Of a DNA stretch of 8,080 nt, positions 1-6,649 are shown piece after piece. The translations under genes and the position numbers were made by a program. How positions within the stretch are numbered: position 1 is the stretch's first letter; each line of letters begins with the position of its first letter. This DNA is from an uncultured Eggerthellaceae bacterium (lineage in GTDB: Bacteria > Actinomycetota > Coriobacteriia > Coriobacteriales > Eggerthellaceae): assembly GCA_946631805.1 (NCBI GenBank), contig CAMPAJ010000071.1:1-8080 (forward strand). Reading direction: 5' to 3'. The notes beneath the pieces were generated by a model that did no database searches, was not told the origin of the DNA, and saw only the letters and a list, made by a program, of their open reading frames with translations.

Positions 1-1888
1 GGCGCATCAAATCGTCTGCGAGGGAAAGGTAGAATTGCGACTCGCCCGGGTCGCCCTGACGTCCGGAACGGCCGCGCAGCTGATTGTCGATACGGCGCGA
101 CTCGTGGCGCTCGGTGCCGATGACGAGCAGGCCGCCGGCAGCGCGCACCTTTTCGCGCTCGGCGTCCGTCACGGCCTTGGCTTCGGTCAAGGCGCGCTCG
201 CGGTCCTCTGCGGACGGAGCCGGCAACGCGTTCGCAAGCTGCTCGAGCACTTCCTTGGCCTTGGCGCGAACGCGCGGCTCATCTGCCGAAAGCGCACTCT
301 CGGCTACCGCGCGCACCTGCGCGAGCTGCTGCGGATCAACATCGGGGTCGAAGCCGCGGTTGCGCAGAAGGTCATCGGCGAGCACGTCGGGATTGCCGCC
401 GAGCAGGATGTCGGTACCACGACCTGCCATGTTCGTGGCGATGGTCACGGCGCCCACGCGCCCGGCCTGCGCGACGATATGGGCTTCGCGTTCGTGGTTC
501 TTCGCGTTGAGGGTCTCGTGCTTGATGCCGCGCTTGTCGAGCAGGCGGCTCAGGCGCTCGGAGCTTTCGATCGAGACCGTGCCGACGAGGCATGGCTGTC
601 CAATGGCGTTACGGGCGGCGATTTCGTCGGCAACGGCATTGAATTTCGCATCGATGGTGCGGTAAACCTGGTCGTTTCGGTCGTTGCGGATAACCGGCTT
701 GTTGGGCGGAATGGCCGTGACCTCGAGCTTGTAGATCTGCCTGAACTCGGAGTCCTCGGTCATGGCCGTACCCGTCATGCCCGAGAGCTTGTCGTACAGG
801 CGGAAGTAATTCTGCAGCGTGATGGTTGCGAGCGTCTGGTTCTCTTCCTTCACGTGCACGTGCTCTTTGGCTTCGACCGCTTGGTGTAGGCCCTCGGACC
901 AGCGGCGTCCCTCCATGATACGGCCCGTGAACTCGTCGACGATCTTGACTTCGCCCTGCGTGACGACATAGTCAACATCGCGATGGAACAGGTACTGGGC
1001 CTTGAGGGCTTGCTGCAGGTGATTTGCCAACGTGCCAGACGTGTCGGCGTAAATGTCGTCGATCCCGAGCGCGGTCTCGATGCGCTCCAAGCCCACCTCG
1101 GTTGCATTGATCGTGCGCTTTGCCTCGTCCATCTGGTAATCGACATCGCGCGTGAGCCCCATGACCGCACGTGCGAACTGATTGTAGGTATCGGCCGCCG
1201 CGCTGCCCGCACCCGAAATGATGAGCGGCGTGCGCGCCTCGTCGATGAGAATGGAGTCGACCTCGTCGACGACGGCGAAATGATGCCCGCGCTGCACGCG
1301 CGCTTCGGCGCTCGACACCATGTTGTCGCGCAGGTAGTCGAAGCCGAATTCCGAGTTCGTGCCATACGTCACGTCGGCTGCGTAAGCGGGTCGCTTCGCT
1401 TCGCCGCGCATGCCGTTTTGAATCAGGCCGACGTTCATGCCCATGAAGCGGTATATGCGGCCCATCCACTCGCTGTCGCGCTTGGCCAGGTAATCGTTGA
1501 CCGTCACGATATGCACGTTGTTGCCGGGGAGCGCATTCAGGTAACCGGCCAGCGTCGAGACGAGCGTCTTGCCTTCGCCGGTCTTCATCTCGGCAATGTG
1601 CCCGTCATGCAACGCCATGCCGCCGATGAGCTGCACGTCAAAGTGCCTGAGCCCCAACGTGCGCACACTTGCCTCGCGCACTGCCGCGAAGGCTTCGGGC
1701 AACAGGTCGTCCAGCTTTTCGCCACGCTCGATTCGCTCGCGGAACTCAACCGTCAGATGAGCGAGCTCTTCATCGGAAAGCGCCTGCATGCGCGGCTCTA
1801 TTTCGCCGATGCGGTCAGCAACCTTCTGGTACTGCTTGACCTGACGCCCTTCGCCGGCGCGCAGCAACTTGGAGAAAAACCCTGCCAT
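1..1888 (-). CDS. secA: Preprotein translocase ATPase SecA (N-terminal 629 residues, cut by the left window edge)
   Basis: SecA is the cytoplasmic motor that uses ATP to push unfolded preproteins through the SecYEG channel. The reading frame opens at ATG 1888-1886 and stays open to the window edge, where the last whole codon (2-4) follows the conserved DDLM stretch. Family members are about 800 to 950 residues, so roughly the last third (rest of the scaffold/wing domains and the C-terminal tail) lies outside. Visible landmarks: Walker A MKTGEGKT at residues 101-108, [10 protein letters not shown] near 129-138, Walker B region VVDEVD at 206-211 followed by [15 protein letters not shown], the preprotein cross-linking region after that, NBD2 motif TNMAGRGTD at 485-493, and [20 protein letters not shown] at 591-610. 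An 84-residue charged variable segment (501-584) separates the last two motifs and is longer than in E. coli SecA. The start is supported by AAAGGA 11 nt upstream. The gene follows the regulator after 131 bp and probably has its own promoter. Identification is very secure. Confidence 0.97.
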   Translation of the reverse strand, partial: MAGFFSKLLRAGEGRQVKQYQKVADRIGEIEPRMQALSDEELAHLTVEFRERIERGEKLDDLLPEAFAAVREASVRTLGLRHFDVQLIGGMALHDGHIAEMKTGEGKTLVSTLAGYLNALPGNNVHIVTVNDYLAKRDSEWMGRIYRFMGMNVGLIQNGMRGEAKRPAYAADVTYGTNSEFGFDYLRDNMVSSAEARVQRGHHFAVVDEVDSILIDEARTPLIISGAGSAAADTYNQFARAVMGLTRDVDYQMDEAKRTINATEVGLERIETALGIDDIYADTSGTLANHLQQALKAQYLFHRDVDYVVTQGEVKIVDEFTGRIMEGRRWSEGLHQAVEAKEHVHVKEENQTLATITLQNYFRLYDKLSGMTGTAMTEDSEFRQIYKLEVTAIPPNKPVIRNDRNDQVYRTIDAKFNAVADEIAARNAIGQPCLVGTVSIESSERLSRLLDKRGIKHETLNAKNHEREAHIVAQAGRVGAVTIATNMAGRGTDILLGGNPDVLADDLLRNRGFDPDVDPQQLAQVRAVAESALSADEPRVRAKAKEVLEQLANALPAPSAEDRERALTEAKAVTDAEREKVRAAGGLLVIGTERHESRRIDNQLRGRSGRQGDPGESQFYLSLADDLMR

Positions 1889-1930
1889 GTACTTTGCCGT
1901 CCTTTACTAGGTTGTTCATAGTTTCAAACC

Positions 1931-1960
1931 CTTAAACAGTACCATATGGGCACCGTTCAA
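1931..1960 (-). promoter_or_regulatory. Possible secA promoter
   Basis: On the minus strand, TTGAAC (1960-1955) and TTTAAG (1936-1931) are separated by 18 bp. Each matches 4 of 6 bases of the sigma-70-type consensus. Transcription would start near 1924 and give a leader of about 36 nt before the secA ATG. The match is weak, and read-through from the upstream regulator gene is also possible because no terminator is visible between them. One copy of a 19-bp direct repeat (1940-1958) lies within this promoter. Confidence 0.35.
1940..1958 (-). repeat. Imperfect 19-bp direct repeat, secA-proximal copy
   Basis: The minus strand reads GAACGGTGCCCATATGGTA. It matches the copy at 1991-2009 at 16 of 19 positions, with a shared GAAC-GT-CCCATAT-GTA skeleton. 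The two copies are in the same orientation and 51 bp apart, close to five helical turns. This copy lies almost wholly in the spacer of the candidate secA promoter, where a bound protein could affect transcription. Function is inferred from position only. Confidence 0.45.
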
Positions 1961-1990
1961 GGGTTCGAACTGCTAATGCTGCAAAAGAAA

Positions 1991-2009
1991 TACGATATGG
2001 GAACGGTTC
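1991..2009 (-). repeat. Imperfect 19-bp direct repeat, secA-distal copy
   Basis: The minus strand reads GAACCGTTCCCATATCGTA, the partner of the copy at 1940-1958 (16/19 identical, same orientation). It starts 11 bp after the regulator stop codon. It could be an operator half, a remnant of a local duplication, or chance. Confidence 0.4.
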
Positions 2010-2019
2010 TCGTCGAGAC

Positions 2020-4608
2020 CTACATGGTGTCGAGCAACGTCTCGTACAGTGCTACGGTTTCGGGGGAAGGGTCGACCCCGAGCTTGTCGGCAAGCACCCG
2101 GCGGCACTTGTGGTACGTCATCATGGCCGCAGTGCGCTGTGAAGCCGCGATTTGGGCGCGCATGAGCGCCACGTACGCGTCTTCGCGCGTCTCGTCATGG
2201 CCGACCGCCGAGCGGGCGAACCATATGGCAAGTTGATAATCCCGCTCGTCTATGACGCATTGCGTGGCGGATACGAGCGCATCCACCAACCTCGAGCGGC
2301 ATTCGGCACGCGCCTGCACGATGAACGGCTCGTCATCCTCGGACGGGAGCAAATCGTTTGCGTAATCGCGGTCGATTTCGTTATAGAGGCTCGTCCAGCT
2401 CTTCGAATTGGGGCGTCCGAAAAGCAGCTCCCGGCATATCTCGTGCAGGCGGGCGACATCCGAATGGACGTAGCGGCTCTCCAAACCGCACCCGTACTGA
2501 TGGCGCACGAGATACGGGCAGTCCCCATCCGAAAGCGTCAGCGCCTTGCGCAGTTTTGACCAAGCGGTGTAGAAATTCCTTTTGGCGACGTCCTCGGGTG
2601 AATTAGGCCACAGCATCTTCGCCAAGGCGCTCCGGGACATATCGTGCCCGGAGTTCATCGTGAGCGCCAACAGCATCAGGCGCACATGCTTCCTTCGAAA
2701 CGCCGGGTCGTCAATCACGACATCGCCTATCGTCACCTCGAACCTTCCGAACATCTTGAGCTTGAGGATTGGCACAGCCCGCCGCATGCGGGCGCCCGAT
2801 ACGTTGGGCGCCACCACAGAGCGTGGCGTCGCCCGCTGGCCAGCCGACCCCACCGCATCGCCTTCGGAGCCCCTACCGCGCTCGAAGCGCGTCTTCTGCG
2901 CCAGAATCGACATCTCGGCCTGCCGTAGCGCCAAGAGCACACGCGCCGAAAGGGCCCCTCCCACGAGCGGCATCCCCTCGATATGCGCCCGTTCCAGGGC
3001 AAGTCCTGCGGAGGCGACGTAAAAATCGTAGCCGGCACCATCCGCGTCGCTCAGGGCATCGCGCACGCATTGCTCCACGAGGATGAACTCCTTGGCCTTG
3101 AGCAGCGGGTATTCGCTTCCTTCTTCCGCATAGCGCGCCGCTATCGCCGAATACAGCCAGGCCGCCGTAAGAAAAAGGGGCATGCGAGACGCGCCCGCCC
3201 TCTTCAAGCGGCCCCACCACTGCGCCAAGTCCTCCAAACCCATGCTCTGGTAGCGATGCGACAAGGCTAGCTGCACCCATGGCGAAAGCAATTCGATGGG
3301 AAGGTCTTCCCGCGATGCGGATATCTGCTCAAGGCACTCTCCCGCACGTGTGCGCAGCAGCTCGTTACCGTATCGGACGATGACGAGCAAGCAGCAAATA
3401 CGCGGCGCTAGCGGCGTGGTCTCGTCAAACGCTATGCGCCTCACAGACCTGACGGCGCCTTCTGCATCCCCCAGAACGATGCGGCAAACGGCTTCGTAAG
3501 AAAAGCACACGGCTCGATCTTCGAGGGGAATCCCCTTAAGGGACGTGCGGATGGAATCCACGAGCACGAGGCCCTCCAAGAAGCAGCCGCCCTCCACAAG
3601 CATGTTGGCATTGGAAGCCAGCCATGCAGCGCGCTTGGCCCGCGAGCAAAGACCGCGCACGACGCCGCACGCCCGAGAAAAGTCGCCGCCTTCGACGAGG
3701 AAGCTCGCCCACGTCCAAGCAAGCTGCTCACGCGTATCGAATTTTGAGCTGGCAACCAAATCGTCAAACACGCCACGTAAGCCGGCGGCGACTTCTTCCG
3801 CGGAAATCGACGGACCTTCGAACGTCCCCGACTCAAAATCGCATTGGAAATGCGGGTAATCGTCCGACAACTCCTTGACCGACTCCACATCGGCCAAACC
3901 TATTTCCCCTAGATCGTCGAGCATGCCCCTGCGCATGACGAACATACTTGCCATGCCCAGCATAATGTCGGCAGGCATTTGCTCCTTTAAGCTCGTGCGG
4001 ACGAACGTTTGCGCTGCATCTCCGCCTTCGCGCCAGACGAGCATTGGGATACGCTCAGATGCCGCGACTTCGTCAACGGGCAGCTGGGCTCGTTCGTCGA
4101 CGTTGCGAACCGCATCGATTTCGTCATCGCTCACCAACAGCTCCCGAGCGCAGATGCGCATGCGATCGCGCTGCAAGCGCCCATACACATCGCATTGCGG
4201 CGTGCATGTGACGATGACTTCGCACTCGGCGCCAAGAAGCTCATCGATCTGGGCCGAGAAACGCTCGGCCCGCTCGCCGTCAAGGGCCGGCACATCGTCG
4301 AAGACGACCAAGCGTACGCCCCCATCGGCCTCCCTGCAGTCACACGCAATGGTGCCCTCATCAATGTCCCTGATAAAGCAAGGGCTTTGGCCGTTTATCC
4401 AAAATACGTGTATCCACGAGAACATGGTCTCGGCGTAATCCAAGGCAAGGCTCGTCTTGCCGTACCCCGTTGGAGCCACTATGAAACGCGCAACGGAGCG
4501 GTCCTTGAGCAATCGAGCCATAAGATGAGCTCGTTGATACCCGCTATAGCCTGCAAACTGATGAGGACGGCGACCAGAACAAGCCGCCTTCGTGATGAAT
4601 CCCGACAT
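2020..4608 (-). CDS. MalT/STAND-like ATPase transcriptional regulator with C-terminal winged helix and BTAD domain
   Basis: An 862-residue cytoplasmic protein that looks like an ATP-dependent signal-integrating transcription factor; its target and ligand are unknown. The N-terminus holds GYSGYQRAHL (20-29) and a P-loop APTGYGKTS (45-53), typical of the STAND/MalT class. A Walker B-like LVVFDDVPAL follows (100-109), then a sensor-like VIVTCTP (131-137). Residues about 280 to 570 are alpha-helical and TPR-like, without clear canonical repeats. A basic, Gly/Ser/Arg-rich linker (about 571-611) leads to an OmpR-type winged helix (about 615-711: LKMFGRFEVTIGD, RRKHVRLMLLALTMN, LAKMLWPNS, NFYTAWSKLRKAL). 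A BTAD domain follows (about 715-862, ending in LADKLGVDPSPETVALYETL). This effector pair is the one found in SARP activators, but there it is normally N-terminal; here it takes the place of MalT's C-terminal LuxR helix-turn-helix. The gene has its own promoter and a structured leader. The start ATG is 13 nt from AGGAAGG, a long spacing. Stop is TAG. Class is confident; pathway is not assignable. Confidence 0.85.
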   Translation of the reverse strand: MSGFITKAACSGRRPHQFAGYSGYQRAHLMARLLKDRSVARFIVAPTGYGKTSLALDYAETMFSWIHVFWINGQSPCFIRDIDEGTIACDCREADGGVRLVVFDDVPALDGERAERFSAQIDELLGAECEVIVTCTPQCDVYGRLQRDRMRICARELLVSDDEIDAVRNVDERAQLPVDEVAASERIPMLVWREGGDAAQTFVRTSLKEQMPADIMLGMASMFVMRRGMLDDLGEIGLADVESVKELSDDYPHFQCDFESGTFEGPSISAEEVAAGLRGVFDDLVASSKFDTREQLAWTWASFLVEGGDFSRACGVVRGLCSRAKRAAWLASNANMLVEGGCFLEGLVLVDSIRTSLKGIPLEDRAVCFSYEAVCRIVLGDAEGAVRSVRRIAFDETTPLAPRICCLLVIVRYGNELLRTRAGECLEQISASREDLPIELLSPWVQLALSHRYQSMGLEDLAQWWGRLKRAGASRMPLFLTAAWLYSAIAARYAEEGSEYPLLKAKEFILVEQCVRDALSDADGAGYDFYVASAGLALERAHIEGMPLVGGALSARVLLALRQAEMSILAQKTRFERGRGSEGDAVGSAGQRATPRSVVAPNVSGARMRRAVPILKLKMFGRFEVTIGDVVIDDPAFRRKHVRLMLLALTMNSGHDMSRSALAKMLWPNSPEDVAKRNFYTAWSKLRKALTLSDGDCPYLVRHQYGCGLESRYVHSDVARLHEICRELLFGRPNSKSWTSLYNEIDRDYANDLLPSEDDEPFIVQARAECRSRLVDALVSATQCVIDERDYQLAIWFARSAVGHDETREDAYVALMRAQIAASQRTAAMMTYHKCRRVLADKLGVDPSPETVALYETLLDTM

Positions 4609-4612
4609 GAAA

Positions 4613-4645
4613 AGAGCACAACCTTCCTATGAATTGTCGTGCTCT
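4613..4645 (-). promoter_or_regulatory. Leader hairpin with the Shine-Dalgarno sequence in its loop
   Basis: On the minus strand, AGAGCACGAC (4645-4636) and GTTGTGCTCT (4622-4613) can pair over 10 positions, nine Watson-Crick plus one G-U. They enclose the 13-nt loop AATTCATAGGAAG. The loop carries the only good ribosome binding site of the regulator gene (AGGAAG, continuing into the first G of the 3' arm). After the stem come TTTC and the ATG. The fold would hold the Shine-Dalgarno sequence in a loop, and the 3' arm fills the otherwise long 13-nt gap to the start codon. As DNA it is also a dyad that could be an autoregulatory operator. The pairing is directly visible; the role is inferred. 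Confidence 0.55.
4622..4628 (-). promoter_or_regulatory. Ribosome binding site of the regulator gene
   Basis: AGGAAGG on the minus strand lies 13 nt before ATG 4608, longer than the usual 5 to 9. No in-frame ATG, GTG or TTG lies closer, because the TTG and GTG just after the site are out of frame. Folding of the intervening hairpin arm could shorten the effective distance or block the site. Confidence 0.5.
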
Positions 4646-4659
4646 GGTCAGGGCTCTAC

Positions 4660-4688
4660 ATTGTAGGTGAACAAAAATCGCTTTGCAA
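4660..4688 (-). promoter_or_regulatory. Promoter of the regulator gene
   Basis: The minus strand carries TTGCAA (4688-4683) and TACAAT (4665-4660) with the ideal 17-bp spacer; the -10 matches 5 of 6 and the -35 matches 4 of 6 consensus bases. Transcription would start near 4653, giving a leader of about 45 nt that begins only about 8 nt before the hairpin. The -35 hexamer lies inside the terminator stem-loop of the upstream operon, so the two signals share sequence. Confidence 0.65.
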
Positions 4689-4692
4689 GCGA
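4673..4692 (-). terminator. Rho-independent terminator of the obg-proB-nadD-rsfS operon
   Basis: On the minus strand TCGCTT, loop GCA and AAGCGA (4692-4678) form a perfect 6-bp stem, followed at once by TTTTT (4677-4673). It begins 4 bp after the rsfS TAA. The stem is short and only half GC, so it may be leaky, but placement right after the last gene of the operon supports the call. Confidence 0.7.
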
Positions 4693-4696
4693 AACG

Positions 4697-5191
4697 TTAT
4701 TCCTGCGGTGCGTCTTCCTGTCGGTTGTCTTCAATCTGGGGCTGCGCATCGTCGCGGCTGCCGAGCAAAGACGCGATACGGTCGGAGTACACGGCATCGG
4801 TAATGCCCGCCTCGGCGGCAAGGTCCATGACCGGCGCGTCGTTCCAAAGGGCTTCCAGGCGATAATACTCGCGCGTTTCGGGCTGGAACACGTGAATGAC
4901 GACGCTGCCGTAATCCAAAAGCTCCCACGAGCCGTCACGCGTTTCCTCGCGATGCAGGGGCTTGATGTGCGCCTGAAGTCGCTCCGCCTCTTCGATGGCG
5001 TCAATGATGGCGTTTACCTGGCGATTGTTCGCGGCGGTCACGATTACGAAATATTCGGTCACGCTGATGATGTCGCCTACGTTCTGGACGACGATGTCGG
5101 TCGCCTTCTTCTCGTCGGCCGCGCGGGCCGCAATGATGGCGTAGTCTTTGGGGGTGAGCTCGGCCGCGTTCACGGCTTGTTTGTCGGTCAT
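4697..5191 (-). CDS. rsfS: Ribosomal silencing factor RsfS (Iojap/DUF143 family)
   Basis: RsfS binds ribosomal protein uL14 on the 50S subunit and blocks joining with 30S, reducing translation in starvation or stationary phase. The 164-residue product carries the family core at about 15-120: KKATDIVVQNVGDIISVTEYFVIVTA (29-53), NNRQVNAIIDAIEE (55-68), then GSWELLDYGSVVIHVF (87-102) and REYYRLEALWNDAP (107-120). Family members are usually about 105 to 130 residues. The extra length is an acidic, Gln/Asp/Glu-rich C-terminal tail (about 123-164), likely disordered. It follows nadD-yqeK by 49 bp, the same nadD-yqeK-rsfS order known from Bacillus, and is the last gene before a terminator. The ribosome binding site is poor (AAAGAAAGCGAG region before ATG 5191), suggesting modest translation. 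Identification is secure; the tail's function is unknown. Confidence 0.95.
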   Translation of the reverse strand: MTDKQAVNAAELTPKDYAIIAARAADEKKATDIVVQNVGDIISVTEYFVIVTAANNRQVNAIIDAIEEAERLQAHIKPLHREETRDGSWELLDYGSVVIHVFQPETREYYRLEALWNDAPVMDLAAEAGITDAVYSDRIASLLGSRDDAQPQIEDNRQEDAPQE

Positions 5192-5240
5192 ACAATCTCG
5201 CTTTCTTTGCTTTTCGGCCTTGCCTTGCGGCTACCGATTT

Positions 5241-6626
5241 TTACAGGGCGCCTTCCCGCGAACCGGGACGCTTACCGTGTTTCGCCTTGTTGGCCTCGCG
5301 GCGCAAGACGTTTGAATTCCAAATGCGCATCGTATCAGGATGGAGGGTCTTCTTTCGCTCGAACAGTAGAAATGTCCAATAATCATATGTTTGGTAGTAC
5401 AGCTCTTCCAAGCTTACAACGCCAACCGCGGCGCGCAGCTCGTCTATGCGACCAAAGTGTCTGCTCGGCTCGATGGCGTCGGCAATATACAACGCCATGT
5501 CGAGCGGCGCCATGTCTTCGGCGGCGGTCGTATGCCTGTCTATCGCCTGCAAAATGTCTTCGGGAATCTGCGGGAAGTCGCGCCGTAGGGCGCGGGCGGC
5601 CGTATAGCCGTGAAGCACGCGGGGCATATGCTCGACGACCCACGGGTCAACCTCGTCCTGCATGCCCAGCTCGAGCACGCGCGCACGCGCCTGCTCGTCG
5701 TCCATGCCTTTGTCCCAATCATGCAGCAACCCGGCAAGGCGCGCTTTTTTGACATCCAAGCCATAGTGCTCGGCTAGCTGCATGCACGCCTTGGAAACAC
5801 CGAGCGAATGCTCGAAGCGCTTTGGGCTCACGCGCTTCTCGAGCTCTTTCTTGCGCTCTTTGAAAAACGCCTTGGAAAGCACGTCGGAATCGTCCGCAAG
5901 CTCGGCCCCAGCACCAAGTGCCTCGTCGGACGCCAAGGCCTCCGCCGAACAGGCAGAGGCGAACCGGCTCCGGGCAGGCCGATACAATCCGTGTTCGCGA
6001 ATGAATGCGAGCACGTCTTCGGGAATGAGGTAGCGGCACGATTCGCCCGCCGACAGCGCAGCGCGCAGTTCGCGTGACGCCACTTTGAGGGGAGACACTT
6101 GCACGATATGCAGGTCAAAGGGCGCGGCGGCCATAATGGCGGCTCGCAGCTCGTCTTCCTGCGCGGAACCAGGACGTCCCGCAGCAACCGCAAGGCTGGC
6201 AAGTTCGGCTATTTGGGCGGCCCCGCGCCACTTCCCCACCGTGATGGCCGAATCGGAGCCGACGATGAAGAACAGCTGTACGTTCTTCGGGTAATGCTCG
6301 CGGAGGATGCGCAGCGTGTCGACCGTGAACGTATCGCCTTCCCGCTCGACCTCCAGAGGGCTCACATCGAAATACGGGTTGCCCTGCACTGCGCGACGGC
6401 ACATGTCCAAGCGCAATGCCGCATCGGTAACCTGCTGGTCCTTCTTGAACACGGGATTGCCGGCGGGAATGAACAGCACGGCATCTAGGTGCAATGCGAG
6501 GCGCACCTCCTCGGCAACGCGCAAATGCCCCACATGGATAGGGTCGAACGTGCCCCCCATCAGGCCGAGCCGAACTTCGGACCCGTCGCTCCCCAAGGTT
6601 TGGAACCGTTCGCTTATCTGGCTCAC
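5241..6626 (-). CDS. nadD: Fused nicotinate-nucleotide adenylyltransferase (NadD) and YqeK-type HD phosphohydrolase
   Basis: The N-terminal half is NadD, which makes nicotinate adenine dinucleotide from nicotinate mononucleotide and ATP in NAD synthesis. The C-terminal half matches YqeK, an HD-domain protein whose characterised members hydrolyse diadenosine tetraphosphate (Ap4A) symmetrically. Numbered from GTG 6626 (461 residues): the nucleotidyltransferase motif GGTFDPIHVGHL at 24-35, FIVGSDSAITVGKWRG at 120-135, and VASRELR at 182-188, where most NadD proteins have ISST-x-x-R. An Ala/Ser/Asp-rich linker spans about 217-250. The HD part shows H273 (RFEHSLGV), LLHDWDKGM with H302/D303, H333, HGYTAA with H339, and IADAIEPSR with D383, the usual metal-binding set. 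In Bacillus nadD and yqeK are adjacent separate genes; here one frame covers both. The GTG start is preferred because GAAGGAG sits 5 nt upstream. An in-frame ATG at 6644 (six residues longer) has no good site. The gene lies 23 bp after proB. Confidence 0.93.
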   Translation of the reverse strand: MSQISERFQTLGSDGSEVRLGLMGGTFDPIHVGHLRVAEEVRLALHLDAVLFIPAGNPVFKKDQQVTDAALRLDMCRRAVQGNPYFDVSPLEVEREGDTFTVDTLRILREHYPKNVQLFFIVGSDSAITVGKWRGAAQIAELASLAVAAGRPGSAQEDELRAAIMAAAPFDLHIVQVSPLKVASRELRAALSAGESCRYLIPEDVLAFIREHGLYRPARSRFASACSAEALASDEALGAGAELADDSDVLSKAFFKERKKELEKRVSPKRFEHSLGVSKACMQLAEHYGLDVKKARLAGLLHDWDKGMDDEQARARVLELGMQDEVDPWVVEHMPRVLHGYTAARALRRDFPQIPEDILQAIDRHTTAAEDMAPLDMALYIADAIEPSRHFGRIDELRAAVGVVSLEELYYQTYDYWTFLLFERKKTLHPDTMRIWNSNVLRREANKAKHGKRPGSREGAL

Positions 6627-6630
6627 AAAT

Positions 6631-6637
6631 GCTCCTT
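6631..6637 (-). promoter_or_regulatory. Ribosome binding site deciding the nadD start
   Basis: GAAGGAG on the minus strand lies 5 nt before GTG 6626-6624. The site falls inside the reading frame that would begin at ATG 6644, and that ATG has no comparable site before it. GTG is therefore the better start, giving an N-terminus of (M)SQISERFQ. Confidence 0.6.
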
Positions 6638-6649
6638 CGCACATATCGT

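Noticed and set aside
35..889. 284-residue open frame on the plus strand
   Set aside because: It is fully antisense to secA, whose opposite frame shows strong SecA motifs. GC-rich codon use commonly leaves such open antisense frames; the translation has no recognisable domain.
983..1921. 312-residue open frame on the plus strand
   Set aside because: It is antisense to the SecA N-terminal ATPase region and to the secA leader, with no family resemblance.
1945..1950. CATATG/CCATATGG palindrome as a stand-alone operator
   Set aside because: An 8-bp palindrome is too short to stand alone; it is reported only as part of the direct repeat, whose other copy lacks the perfect palindrome.
1961..1972. 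GGGTTCGAAC resembling a tRNA T-loop
   Set aside because: No acceptor stem, anticodon arm or other tRNA parts surround it; the likeness is limited to a short palindrome.
2004..2019. Small inverted repeat just after the regulator stop, possible terminator
   Set aside because: Only about 4 bp pair around a tiny loop and no T-tract follows, so it does not qualify.
4667..5752. 361-residue open frame on the plus strand spanning rsfS and part of nadD-yqeK
   Set aside because: It crosses two convincing genes and their gap on the other strand, and its translation turns into Arg/Ala/Pro-rich low-complexity sequence.
6642..6644. ATG as start of nadD-yqeK
   Set aside because: It lies 5 bp after the proB stop without a ribosome binding site of its own, while a GTG six codons later has GAAGGAG at 5-nt spacing. 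Not excluded, but less likely.
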